From the NCBI RefSeq assembly GCF_024494655.1, contig NZ_JANHDL010000005.1:176978-240977 (forward strand): 64,000 nucleotides of DNA. The letters run 5' to 3'. The translations under genes were made by a program, and so were the position numbers. The notes under the pieces were generated by a model. It did not search any database and was not told the DNA's origin. It saw only the letters and a list, made by a program, of their open reading frames with translations. The DNA comes from Halorubrum laminariae. GTDB lineage: Archaea > Halobacteriota > Halobacteria > Halobacteriales > Haloferacaceae. Each line of letters begins with the position of its first letter. Positions within the stretch are counted from its first letter, which is position 1. Shown here one piece after another: positions 45,633-53,620 of the stretch.

Positions 45633-46079
45633 ATGACTCCGACCGGTCAGTCCCCGGAGACCGCCGAGCGCGACGACGCCGCGAGCGACGCCGAGGCCGC
45701 GCCCGAGGCCGTAAGCGAGACGACCGTGACGGTGCGGTGTACCGGTCACGTCCGCACGGAACTGGGGCGCAGCGAGTTCGAGTACACGTTCGCCGGTGAC
45801 ACGCTCCGAGCGTTCCTCGACGACCTGTTCGACGACTACCCCGAACTCCAAGACATGCTCATCGCCGAGACCGAGGCGGACGCGACGCACAGCGGGTGGG
45901 CACCCACACCCGAGGAGCTACCGGGTACGTGGACGAAGAACCCGCTCGGCGAGCAGACGATCGCGTTCGCTCGAATCCTAGTGAACGGTCAGTTCAACGA
46001 GAACGAGAACGGGTTCGACACGACCCTCGAAGACGGCGACCGCGTGGCGCTCGTCTATCCGTTCATGTTCTGCTGTTAG
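45633..46079 (+). CDS. MoaD/ThiS-like ubiquitin-fold protein ending in Cys-Cys
   Basis: A 148-aa protein with a disordered acidic N-terminus (about 30 residues) and a beta-grasp domain: TVTVRCTGHVRTELG, LRAFLDDLFDDYPELQDML, ARILVNGQFN and LEDGDRVALVYPFMFCC. The layout matches MoaD/ThiS sulfur carriers, in particular DGDRVALVYP before the tail. But the chain ends in Cys-Cys rather than the Gly-Gly that carriers need for thiocarboxylate. The start at 45633 is chosen because the longer frame runs into the tRNA upstream region. Confidence 0.75.
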   Translation: MTPTGQSPETAERDDAASDAEAAPEAVSETTVTVRCTGHVRTELGRSEFEYTFAGDTLRAFLDDLFDDYPELQDMLIAETEADATHSGWAPTPEELPGTWTKNPLGEQTIAFARILVNGQFNENENGFDTTLEDGDRVALVYPFMFCC

Positions 46080-46106
46080 GTCCGCGGCTGCACGAGGTGG
46101 TCCACG

Positions 46107-47285
46107 TCACACCGTCTCCACGCCGACCAGCGTCGCCCGGAATCCGTCCGTCCCCGACTCGCAGAGATCGAGTTCCCAGCCGTGTGCGGCCGCAACGCGC
46201 TTGACGATCGCCAGGCCGATTCCGGTCCCGCCGTCGTCCGAGACGCCGAACTCCGTCAGCTCGTCAAGATCGTCGTGCGTGCCGTCGGCCGCGTCGACCC
46301 CCAGCCCATCATCGGCGACGTAGAGCCCACGCTCGTCGACGCCGACGCGGACCGTCGGCGCGTCGCCGGCGTGGTCGAGCGCGTTCCCGATCAGGTTCCC
46401 GATCGCCCGTCTGAGCAGGTCTCTGTCGGCCTGCACCGGATCGGTATTCTCGACGATCAACTCGGCGTCCTCGGGCGGTTCGCCGAAGTCGCCTGACTCC
46501 CAGCAATCGGCCGCGAGGTCGCCGACATCGACCGGTACGGCGTCGGTGTCGACCTCGTCCGGGTCGCGGGCCATCACGAGCGCGTCGTCGATCAGCGCCT
46601 CGATCCGGTCGAGCGCCTCGTCTGCGGGATCGAGTCGGTCGAGATCACCCGTCTCCCGCGCTAAATCGAGGTACCCCTGCACGATCCCGAGCGGGTTCCG
46701 GAGGTCGTGCGAGAGGAACCCGGCGAGTCGTTCGAGCCGCTCGTTGAGCCGTTCGAGTTCCCGCTCGCGCTCGACTCGCTCGGTGACGTCGCGGATCACT
46801 CCGACGATGCCGACGACCGAATCATCGCGCTCGATCGGGGTGAGTCGCGTCTCGGTCGTTATGGTCGATCCGTCGCCGAGCGTCGTCGTGAGTTGGACCC
46901 GCTCGTCGGCCGCGTCGCCGTCGAGCACGCGCTCCACTGCGGTCCGGTATCGCTCGCCCATCTCCGGGCCCCAGTAGCCTTCGTCGACGACGCGCTCCGG
47001 GTGTCGCCCGTGGAGGATCGCCTCCGAAAACTCCGTCACCTCGCGAAGCCGATCGTTGACGAACACCCGGTTTCGGTCCGCATCGAGCACGTACGCGCCG
47101 TCGCCAAGCGCGTGGACGATGGACTCGGCGGCGTCGATAGCCTCTGCGGAGTCGTCGGTGGAATCGGCGCGGTCGGCGGGGTCCGTGCGGTTGGCGGGAT
47201 CCGCGATATCCGCGGAGTCGGCCGACTCGCCGGTGTTGACCGGCTCGGCATCTCTCATCGACGCCGGCTCGTCCGCGGGTTCCAT
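46107..47285 (-). CDS. Soluble PAS-domain sensor histidine kinase
   Basis: A 392-aa cytoplasmic kinase. An Asp/Ala repeat N-terminus (about 1-45) leads to a PAS domain (about 50-170, GAYVLDADRNRVFVNDRLREVTEF), a short coiled coil, then HisKA with the phospho-His in FLSHDLRNPLGI and an HATPase domain with N box NLIGNALDHAG and G box GGTGIGLAIVKRV. No receiver or membrane helix. The signal is unknown. No response regulator is adjacent, which is common in haloarchaea. Confidence 0.9.
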   Translation of the reverse strand: MEPADEPASMRDAEPVNTGESADSADIADPANRTDPADRADSTDDSAEAIDAAESIVHALGDGAYVLDADRNRVFVNDRLREVTEFSEAILHGRHPERVVDEGYWGPEMGERYRTAVERVLDGDAADERVQLTTTLGDGSTITTETRLTPIERDDSVVGIVGVIRDVTERVERERELERLNERLERLAGFLSHDLRNPLGIVQGYLDLARETGDLDRLDPADEALDRIEALIDDALVMARDPDEVDTDAVPVDVGDLAADCWESGDFGEPPEDAELIVENTDPVQADRDLLRRAIGNLIGNALDHAGDAPTVRVGVDERGLYVADDGLGVDAADGTHDDLDELTEFGVSDDGGTGIGLAIVKRVAAAHGWELDLCESGTDGFRATLVGVETV

Positions 47286-47466
47286 ACGTGGACTACGAGC
47301 CGGATCGTAAAGTGTCCCGCGGGTATCGGCAGGGATTCCGCAGACCGCAACGCGACGCCGGCTCCGCGCGGTCCCCTGAGATACGCACGGTCGAGGGATT
47401 GCGACGAGCGAGGGTCAGACAAGACGCCCGCGAAACGATTAGGTCGCTGCGCGCGCGAGGGCCCCC

Positions 47467-48030
47467 ATGGACGAGCACACCCGCGATCCCGGCGTCGCGC
47501 CGCCGCTCGGGAACCCGACCGGGTGGCACGCTCCCGAGCGCGACGCGCTCCCGCCGGCGGACGCGGACCGCGACGCCAACTCCGGTGCCGACGACGCCCG
47601 AGTCGCGAGCGGCTACTGGGAACACGCCACGCTCCGACGAGCGACGGAGCACGGCGTCCGGCTGTTCAACGCCGGTGAGTTCCACGAGGCGCACGACTGC
47701 TTCGAAGACGAGTGGTACAACTACGGGAGCGGCACGGCGGAGTCCGCGTTCCTCCACGGGATGGTACAGGTCGCCGCGGGCGCACACAAGCGCGAGAACT
47801 TCGAGAACGACGCCGGGATGCGGTCGCTGTTCGAGACCGCGCTGCAGTACCTCGGCGGGCTTCCGAACGACTTCTACGGCGTCGATGTCGACGAGGTGCG
47901 CGCGACGCTGCGAACCGCGCTCGACGATCCCGCGACGATCGACGGGTGGCAGATTCCGCTCGACGGTGCCCGGCCGGAAGCGTATCCGGCGGACTACGAG
48001 TACGCGGCGCGGATCGACGACGCGCACTGA
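47467..48030 (+). CDS. DUF309 family protein
   Basis: A 187-aa protein with the family signature [17 protein letters not shown] (about 61-77) and the following helix [23 protein letters not shown]309 proteins are small helical bundles of unknown function. The N-terminal 45 residues are a Pro/Asp-rich haloarchaeal extension. Confidence 0.85.
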   Translation: MDEHTRDPGVAPPLGNPTGWHAPERDALPPADADRDANSGADDARVASGYWEHATLRRATEHGVRLFNAGEFHEAHDCFEDEWYNYGSGTAESAFLHGMVQVAAGAHKRENFENDAGMRSLFETALQYLGGLPNDFYGVDVDEVRATLRTALDDPATIDGWQIPLDGARPEAYPADYEYAARIDDAH

Positions 48031-48102
48031 GTCTGCCAGAGATGCCGATCGGGTCCAGTCGCGATCCGAACGCCACTTACCCGCGGACGACGTGTGTCGT
48101 CC

Positions 48103-48906
48103 ATGGACGTCTACGAACTGGGCGAGGGCGAGCCCGAGGTCGCGGTCGTCGGCGCGATCCACGGCGACGAGCCCTGCGGTGCCCGCGCGATCCGACGACT
48201 CCTCGACGCCGACCCCGACGTCGAGCGACCGGTGCGGCTGATCGTCGCCAACGAGCCGGCGCTCGACGCCGGCGTCCGCTACCGCGACGCCGACCTCAAT
48301 CGGGCGTTCCCGGGCGACCCGGACGCCGAGGCCTACGAGGTGCGACTCGCGGCCGAGTTGCTCGACGCGGTCGAGGAATGCACCACGCTCGCGATCCACT
48401 CGACGCAGTCGTATCCCGAACCGTTCGCCGTGATCGACTCGATGGACGAAGTTGCCCGTGCGACCGCACCGCACCTCCCAGTCGACGCGGTCGTCCAGAC
48501 GGACGCGTTCACCGAGGGACGGCTCATCGAGCACCCGCACACGATCGAAGTCGAGGCAGGCCTGCAGGGCTCCGACAACGCGGCCGACAACGCCTACTGG
48601 CTGACGCGGGCGTTCCTCGCCGCGACCGGCGCGCTTCCCGCACCGGGGGCAGAGGACGTGGTCGACGCCGGCGGGCGCGAGGACGTTGCGGTGTTCCGCC
48701 TGCGCGACCGCATCCCGAAGCCCGCCGCCGACGAGTACGAGGTGCTCGCGCGCAACTTCGAGCGCGTGGAGCCCGGCGACCGGTTCGCGACCGCCGACGG
48801 GGAGCCGCTTCGCGCCGCAGAGCCCTTTTACCCCGTGTTGCTGTCGCCGTACGGCTACCGCGACCAGTTCGGCTACGTCGCCGATCGGGTCGGCACGCTG
48901 GAGTAG
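48103..48906 (+). CDS. Succinylglutamate desuccinylase/aspartoacylase family zinc hydrolase
   Basis: A 267-aa metallopeptidase-fold enzyme (M14-like). Zinc ligands are probably His20 and Glu23 of GAIHGDEPCG and the His of TLAIHSTQSY; DADLNRAFPG is the family's Asn-Arg substrate motif, and the catalytic Glu is likely in TIEVEAG. It deacylates an N-acyl amino acid or similar substrate, identity unknown. The start ATG has a TATA-like CACTTACC about 27 bp upstream; a GTG three codons earlier is less likely. Confidence 0.85.
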   Translation: MDVYELGEGEPEVAVVGAIHGDEPCGARAIRRLLDADPDVERPVRLIVANEPALDAGVRYRDADLNRAFPGDPDAEAYEVRLAAELLDAVEECTTLAIHSTQSYPEPFAVIDSMDEVARATAPHLPVDAVVQTDAFTEGRLIEHPHTIEVEAGLQGSDNAADNAYWLTRAFLAATGALPAPGAEDVVDAGGREDVAVFRLRDRIPKPAADEYEVLARNFERVEPGDRFATADGEPLRAAEPFYPVLLSPYGYRDQFGYVADRVGTLE

Positions 48907-49062
48907 CTACTCGACGAGTTCGAGCGCGTCGTCGCCGTTCGGCAGGGTGTCACTGGGACTCACCACGTGTTCTCGATCGCCGATCCCGACGACATAGTCG
49001 CCGGCGAGCACGTACTGCTCGTGTTCGGTCTCGTTCGTGTGTCGCGTTCTCGATCGCGATCG
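48907..49062 (-). pseudogene. Fragment of a cupin-like gene beside an IS remnant
   Basis: The readable part is HTNETEHEQYVLAGDYVVGIG, a good match to cupin motif 1 (His/Glu pattern then Gly), followed by REHVVSPSDTL. It stops about 15 residues later and its upstream part runs directly into the right end of the TnpB-type remnant, with loss of similarity. So the gene was probably broken by the insertion and only about 50 codons remain. The cupin call is based on a short stretch. Confidence 0.45.
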
Positions 49063-49066
49063 TGTG

Positions 49067-49440
49067 ACATCCACCCCGCGGTAAACGGCGGGACTTCCCA
49101 CGCCCAGCAAAAGGGCGGTCCGTTGGGAACCTCGGGTGTCCGGTCCGACGAACCGGTGGGAGTGCCACGCCCCCGTTACTCCTATCCCGCTTGGGACTCG
49201 GAGGTACCTTGTTGTTTTGCGTCGGTCTGCGCCCCCGAGGGCTTACGTTTTGATGCGGCAGACACCGAGTCAACTGCCAGTTTTCGGGGCGTCGAGACGC
49301 GACGGGCGACCGTCGCGGCGACAATAGAGTATACGTGCGTGGGGCACTCAAGTCATCCGATTCGAGTGTTTGAGCAGATGAAGACGCCGCCGTATCTCCG
49401 CGCTGAAGCACAGGGTTTTGGCGGCTGCAATTCAGATAAA
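49067..49440 (-). mobile_element. Decayed IS200/IS605 (IS1341-type) remnant, tnpB tail and right end
   Basis: On the minus strand a tnpB-like tail reads GAQTDAKQQGTSESQAG and stops at 49182. The downstream GC-rich segment (49090-49180) has the repeated pairing pattern expected for the element's end and its guide-RNA scaffold. The right-end hairpin CCCCGC-N7-GCGGG follows near 49074-49093. Upstream of about 49260 the frame is degraded, with a TGA at 49353. So only the end of the element survives. The 500 bp between the aspartoacylase-like gene region and the S2P protease hold only this and the protease promoter. Confidence 0.6.
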
Positions 49441-49565
49441 CCGTGGCGGCGACATCGCCAGTGAAGACCCCCGACGTGTCGCCACGCTCGGGTCGTCACG
49501 TCGCAGTCGCCACACGCGGACCCCACGCCCGGGTGTTTAAGCGGCCACCGACACAATCTGACCAT

Positions 49566-50753
49566 ATGCGTGGAATCAAGATTGGGACCGTTCTCGGCAT
49601 CCCGGTCAGACTTAACTGGACGTTTCTCATCGTGTTGCCGCTTTTCGCCTACCTCATCGGTTCGCAAGTGGGAATGATAGCCGGCGTGATGAACGACGCG
49701 CTCGGCGCGGGCATCGATCCGGCCGCGATCGGCTCCGGGATCACGCCGTGGGTGCTCGGGCTCGCGGCAGCGCTCGGACTGTTCGGGGGCGTCCTCCTCC
49801 ACGAGTTCGGTCACTCGGTCGTCGCCATGCGGTACGGCTACGAGATCGAGTCGATCACGCTGTGGCTGCTCGGCGGGCTCGCCAACTTCGCGGAGTTCCC
49901 CGAGGACTGGAAACACGAGTTCTGGATCGCGGTCGCCGGCCCGATAGTGAGCGTCGCGGTCGGCGTCGTCTGCTACGCCGTGTTCGCGTTCGCGCCGGTG
50001 GGAGCTGACGCCGTGCTCTTCGTGTTCGGCTACCTCGCGCTGTTGAACGTCGTCCTCGCGGGGTTCAACATGCTCCCGGCGTTCCCGATGGACGGCGGTC
50101 GAGTGCTCCGGGCGCTTTTGGCGCGGAGCCAGCCGCACGCGCAGGCGACCCAGCGGGCGGCCGCCATCGGCAAGACGTTCGCCTTCTTCATGGGCCTCAT
50201 CGGGCTGTTCACCTTCCAGCTGCTGCTCATCGTGCTGGCCTTCTTCATCTACATGGCGGCCTCGGGCGAGGCCCAGCAGACGACGCTGAAGGCCGCCTTC
50301 GAGGACGTCACCGTCGCCGACGTGATGACCCGCCGCGAGGACCTCCACACGGTGACGCCGGACACTTCCGTCGCCGACCTGATGGGCCGGATGTTCGAGG
50401 AGCGACACACCGGGTATCCCGTCCTCCACGGCGACGACCTCGTCGGGATGGTGACCTTGGAGGACGCGCGCTCGGTCCGCGAGGTCGAGCGTGACGCCTA
50501 CCGCGTCGACGACGTGATGGAGACGGACGTGGTCGCGATCGGTCCGGGGGCCGACGCGGTGACCGCGCTCCAAACGATGCAACAGAACGGCGTCGGTCGG
50601 CTCCCCGTGGTCGACACGCAGGGCGCGCTCGTCGGGATCATCTCCCGTACCGACCTGATGACCGCGTTCAACATCATTCAGACGGGCGGCACTCCGAGCG
50701 TCATCAGCGGCCGAAGACAGCTTGGCGACGACGGCGGCCCCGGTGTGTTCTGA
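49566..50753 (+). CDS. Site-2 protease family (M50) membrane metalloprotease with CBS pair
   Basis: Intramembrane zinc protease of 395 aa. HEFGH (about 80-84) binds zinc and NMLPAFPMDGGR supplies the third ligand Asp; five or six hydrophobic helices surround them. A CBS pair (about 250-370) in the cytoplasm may sense adenine nucleotides. The TATA-like TGTTTAAGC is 27 bp upstream of the ATG. Its substrate is unknown; relatives release membrane-bound regulators. Confidence 0.92.
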   Translation: MRGIKIGTVLGIPVRLNWTFLIVLPLFAYLIGSQVGMIAGVMNDALGAGIDPAAIGSGITPWVLGLAAALGLFGGVLLHEFGHSVVAMRYGYEIESITLWLLGGLANFAEFPEDWKHEFWIAVAGPIVSVAVGVVCYAVFAFAPVGADAVLFVFGYLALLNVVLAGFNMLPAFPMDGGRVLRALLARSQPHAQATQRAAAIGKTFAFFMGLIGLFTFQLLLIVLAFFIYMAASGEAQQTTLKAAFEDVTVADVMTRREDLHTVTPDTSVADLMGRMFEERHTGYPVLHGDDLVGMVTLEDARSVREVERDAYRVDDVMETDVVAIGPGADAVTALQTMQQNGVGRLPVVDTQGALVGIISRTDLMTAFNIIQTGGTPSVISGRRQLGDDGGPGVF

Positions 50754-50874
50754 CCGCGACTCGGCCACGAGGCTCGGCGTGTTCTCGCGAACGCCGCCGC
50801 GAGGCTCGCCGTGACGGCGGACTCGCCGACCGCTGACGCAACCCTTACGCGTCGTGACCGCCAAACACGGGCAT

Positions 50875-51723
50875 ATGACCGACGAACGCGACGACGGCCG
50901 CCACGAGTTCTCCGCGGGGCAGGGCGTCGACGCCGACTACGAGGAGTTCACCCTCGATCCAGAGGAGCTCGACGCTGACCCCACGACGGTCGACCCCGTC
51001 GACTCCCGGGTTCTCACGGACATCCTCGACCGACGAAACGTCGGGAGCGACGACGTCGACGTCGAACAGCTCGTCGATGTCGGGCTCTCGTACATGAGCA
51101 TCAACCGCTTCGAAGAGGCGACTGAAACGTTCCAGCGCGCCGCGCAGTTCGCCGAGGAAGACTCCCTCGACGCGCAGGAGGCGTGGGTGAACAAGGGCGC
51201 GGCGCACGCCGAGTTAGAGGAGTTCGACCAAGCTATCGGCGCGTACAAAGAGGCGCTGCGGATCGACGACGACTCCGAGCATGCCGCGACGGCCGAGACC
51301 AACCTCGCGTACGCGCTCTGGGAGTCCGGTCGCGGCGAGCAGGCGCTCGAACACGCCGAGCGCGCGGTCGAGACCGACCCGCGATTCGCGGAAGCGTGGT
51401 ACAACCGCGGGTTCCTGCTCGTCGAGCGCGGGCTCGCGGAGGACGCCGTCTCCTGTTTCGACAACGCGATCCGACTCGGCTACCGCAACGCAGACGTGTT
51501 AGAGGAGAAGGCCCGCGCGCTGGAGGAGGCCGGCGACCACGAGCAGGCCGAGGAGGTCGCAGACCGCGCCGACGAGCTGCGCCGCGAGACGGAAGAGGAA
51601 CTGATCGACGAACAGACCGGACAGGCACCGGGTCCGGGCGGCGCAGGCGGTCGCGGTTCGGGCGGTCGAGAGGGCGAACGACCGCAGCGCGAGCTGCAGG
51701 GCGAGGGACCAGAGGGGTTCTGA
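50875..51723 (+). CDS. Tetratricopeptide-repeat protein
   Basis: A 282-aa soluble protein with about five TPR units between 65 and 230 (VGLSYMSINRFEEATETFQRA, AWVNKGAAHAELEEFDQAIGAY, NLAYALWESGRGEQALEHAE, AWYNRGFLLVERGLAEDAVSCF, LEEKARALEEAGDHEQAEE). The C-terminus is a Gly/Arg-rich tail. It probably works as a protein-binding scaffold. The next gene starts with no gap. Confidence 0.87.
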   Translation: MTDERDDGRHEFSAGQGVDADYEEFTLDPEELDADPTTVDPVDSRVLTDILDRRNVGSDDVDVEQLVDVGLSYMSINRFEEATETFQRAAQFAEEDSLDAQEAWVNKGAAHAELEEFDQAIGAYKEALRIDDDSEHAATAETNLAYALWESGRGEQALEHAERAVETDPRFAEAWYNRGFLLVERGLAEDAVSCFDNAIRLGYRNADVLEEKARALEEAGDHEQAEEVADRADELRRETEEELIDEQTGQAPGPGGAGGRGSGGREGERPQRELQGEGPEGF

Positions 51724-52023
51724 ATGCTCCTCCGCGAGCGCGAGACCCCGAAGGGGACGCTCGTCTCCGTCTGCGACCCCGACTGCCTCGGCGAGACGTA
51801 CGAAGACGGACCGGTGACGCTCACCGTGAGCGAGGAGTTCTACGGCGGCGACGACGCCGTCGAGGCGGACGCGGAGACGGTCGTGGCCGGTCTCCATCGC
51901 GCGCAGGTCGCGAACATCGTCGGAACCGAGTCCGTCGCCGTCGCGGTCGAGGCCGGCCTCGTCGACGAAGAGACGGTGTTGGAGTTCGACGAGACCCGAC
52001 ACGCACAACTACTCTGGCTGTGA
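51724..52023 (+). CDS. DUF424 family protein
   Basis: A 99-aa archaeal protein (MLLRERETPKGTLVSVCDPDCLGETYEDGP) of the DUF424 family, with a conserved ANIVGTESVAVAVEAGLVDEETVLEF. It is found across archaea with unknown role. The ATG directly follows the TGA of the TPR gene, so the two are co-translated. Confidence 0.85.
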   Translation: MLLRERETPKGTLVSVCDPDCLGETYEDGPVTLTVSEEFYGGDDAVEADAETVVAGLHRAQVANIVGTESVAVAVEAGLVDEETVLEFDETRHAQLLWL

Positions 52024-52033
52024 GTGTCGGCGT

Positions 52034-52423
52034 ATGCAACGACTCACCCGAGCCGAACTCGCGTCGCGACTGACGCCGTTCCCCCCTGGTGATGCTTTCT
52101 GGGCGCGAGCGATAGCAGCCGGAGAGGCGGCAATCGGCGTCGGTTCCGAGGCGCTCGCCGAGTGGGAAGACGACACCGGGAAGCGAGCCGACTCCGACGA
52201 GAGCAACATCACGGACGAGGCGTCCGACCGACCTCGTGGGCGCTCGCACGCGACCATCGAGCGCGTCGAGGGACGCGGCACCGCCGGTGTGTCCGGACCG
52301 CTTGCCACCGGGGACATGATCGACGTCGGCGAGCGCTCGTTCGTCGTCGTCGCCGTCGACCGGACCGCCGCGGGCGGCGTGACGTACCGGATCGACCTGG
52401 TCCCCGAACGCGACGCGGAGTGA
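52034..52423 (+). CDS. Haloarchaeal hypothetical protein, cotranscribed with DUF424
   Basis: A 129-aa acidic protein without a recognised motif. A helical N-terminus (RLTRAELASRLTPFPPGDAFWARAIAAGEAAIG) is followed by an Asp/Ser-rich linker and a small beta-domain (ATIERVEGRGTAGV ... SFVVVAVDRTAAGGVTYRIDLV). It starts 10 bp after the DUF424 stop in the same direction and ends 28 bp before the convergent tatC gene. Confidence 0.7.
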   Translation: MQRLTRAELASRLTPFPPGDAFWARAIAAGEAAIGVGSEALAEWEDDTGKRADSDESNITDEASDRPRGRSHATIERVEGRGTAGVSGPLATGDMIDVGERSFVVVAVDRTAAGGVTYRIDLVPERDAE

Positions 52424-52450
52424 ACGCAGGCGTTCTTTCTGTGCGACGCG

Positions 52451-53500
52451 TCAGTTTCCGGTCCACCGCAGGGCCGCGAGCGTCCCCTCGAAGAGGACGA
52501 TCATCGTGAGCGTCACGATGATCGGGGCCATCCCGGTCGGGTCGGGGCTGAACAGGAAGGCGATCCCGAGGAACGACCCCCAGAAGATCAGGCGCTTCGC
52601 CTCCAGCCACTCGCGGGTGACGACGTTCATCATGATCGCGAGCATGATGAAAAGTGGGATCTGGAAGACGATCGCCATGAACGCGAGCATGATGACGATC
52701 AGGTTGAACGTCTCCGCGAGCCCGAACGCGATGGTCGCGGCGTCGGAGGTGTAGGTGGTGAAATACGAGAAGATCGCGGGCAACACGAGAAAGTGCGCGA
52801 ACGCGATGCCGATGCCGCCGAGCACGAGGCTCGTCGGCACCGCGGCGAGGTAGTACCGGCGCTCGTTCGGGTACAGCCCCGGCTTCATGAACCGGTAGGT
52901 CTGGTAGACGAACGCCGGGAGTCCGACGACGACGCCGGCGAGTCCGGCGACCTTCAGTCGGGTGAGCGGCAGTTCGAGCGGCCCGTACAGCCGCGGACGG
53001 TTCTCCACCGGCGCAGGAATGTGGTAGCTCCAGAAGTAGTTGATGAGCTCCGTCGACTGCGCCACCACGGCGAGCGTCGCGATCCCGCCGAAGACGAAGA
53101 CGACGGCGAGCCGTCGCATCATCTCCTCGATGTGGTCCGCGAGCGGCATCTCCTCGTCCGACTCCGGCCCCTCGATACCGGTGAACGCCTCCTCGTCAAA
53201 CGGTTCGTCGTCTGTGTCGCTGTCGGTTGCGTCGTCCGTGCTATCGTCGCCGTTTCCGTCCCCACTCGCGTCGCTCGCGGATTTCTCGTCGTCTCTTTCC
53301 CACCTCGCAGACCCGTCGTGTCTCTCGAGCGGAGTCGACTCGCCGGTCTCCGACTCCTCGTCTCTCGACTCCTCGGGCTCGTCGCTGTCGCCAGACTCGT
53401 CGCCCTCGCCAGCCCCGTCGCTGTCGGCCGTCCCGTCGTCGCCGACCGCGTCGTCAGCCGGATCCGAGGAGGTCTCGCGCGACCGGTCCGAGTCGTCCAT
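52451..53500 (-). CDS. tatC1: Twin-arginine translocase subunit TatC (single)
   Basis: Receptor of the Tat pathway, the main export route in haloarchaea. The 349-aa chain has an acidic, probably disordered N-terminus of about 120 residues, then the TatC core with six membrane helices, opening with MPLADHIEEMMRRL and containing PAFVYQTYRFMKPGLYPNERR and FSPDPTGMAPIIV. A TATA-like CCTATAGTC is 27 bp upstream of the ATG. It is divergent from the double TatC gene. Confidence 0.93.
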   Translation of the reverse strand: MDDSDRSRETSSDPADDAVGDDGTADSDGAGEGDESGDSDEPEESRDEESETGESTPLERHDGSARWERDDEKSASDASGDGNGDDSTDDATDSDTDDEPFDEEAFTGIEGPESDEEMPLADHIEEMMRRLAVVFVFGGIATLAVVAQSTELINYFWSYHIPAPVENRPRLYGPLELPLTRLKVAGLAGVVVGLPAFVYQTYRFMKPGLYPNERRYYLAAVPTSLVLGGIGIAFAHFLVLPAIFSYFTTYTSDAATIAFGLAETFNLIVIMLAFMAIVFQIPLFIMLAIMMNVVTREWLEAKRLIFWGSFLGIAFLFSPDPTGMAPIIVTLTMIVLFEGTLAALRWTGN

Positions 53501-53620
53501 TCACTCTCCCTTCGAAACCGGGCGACTATAGGCCTTTTCGGATAGCCGCGAGCGAGCGGGGCGCGCGGAGCCCGCACGCGGTCGAAAAGGTTGATAACGG
53601 GGACGGACTTCGACTCCCGT

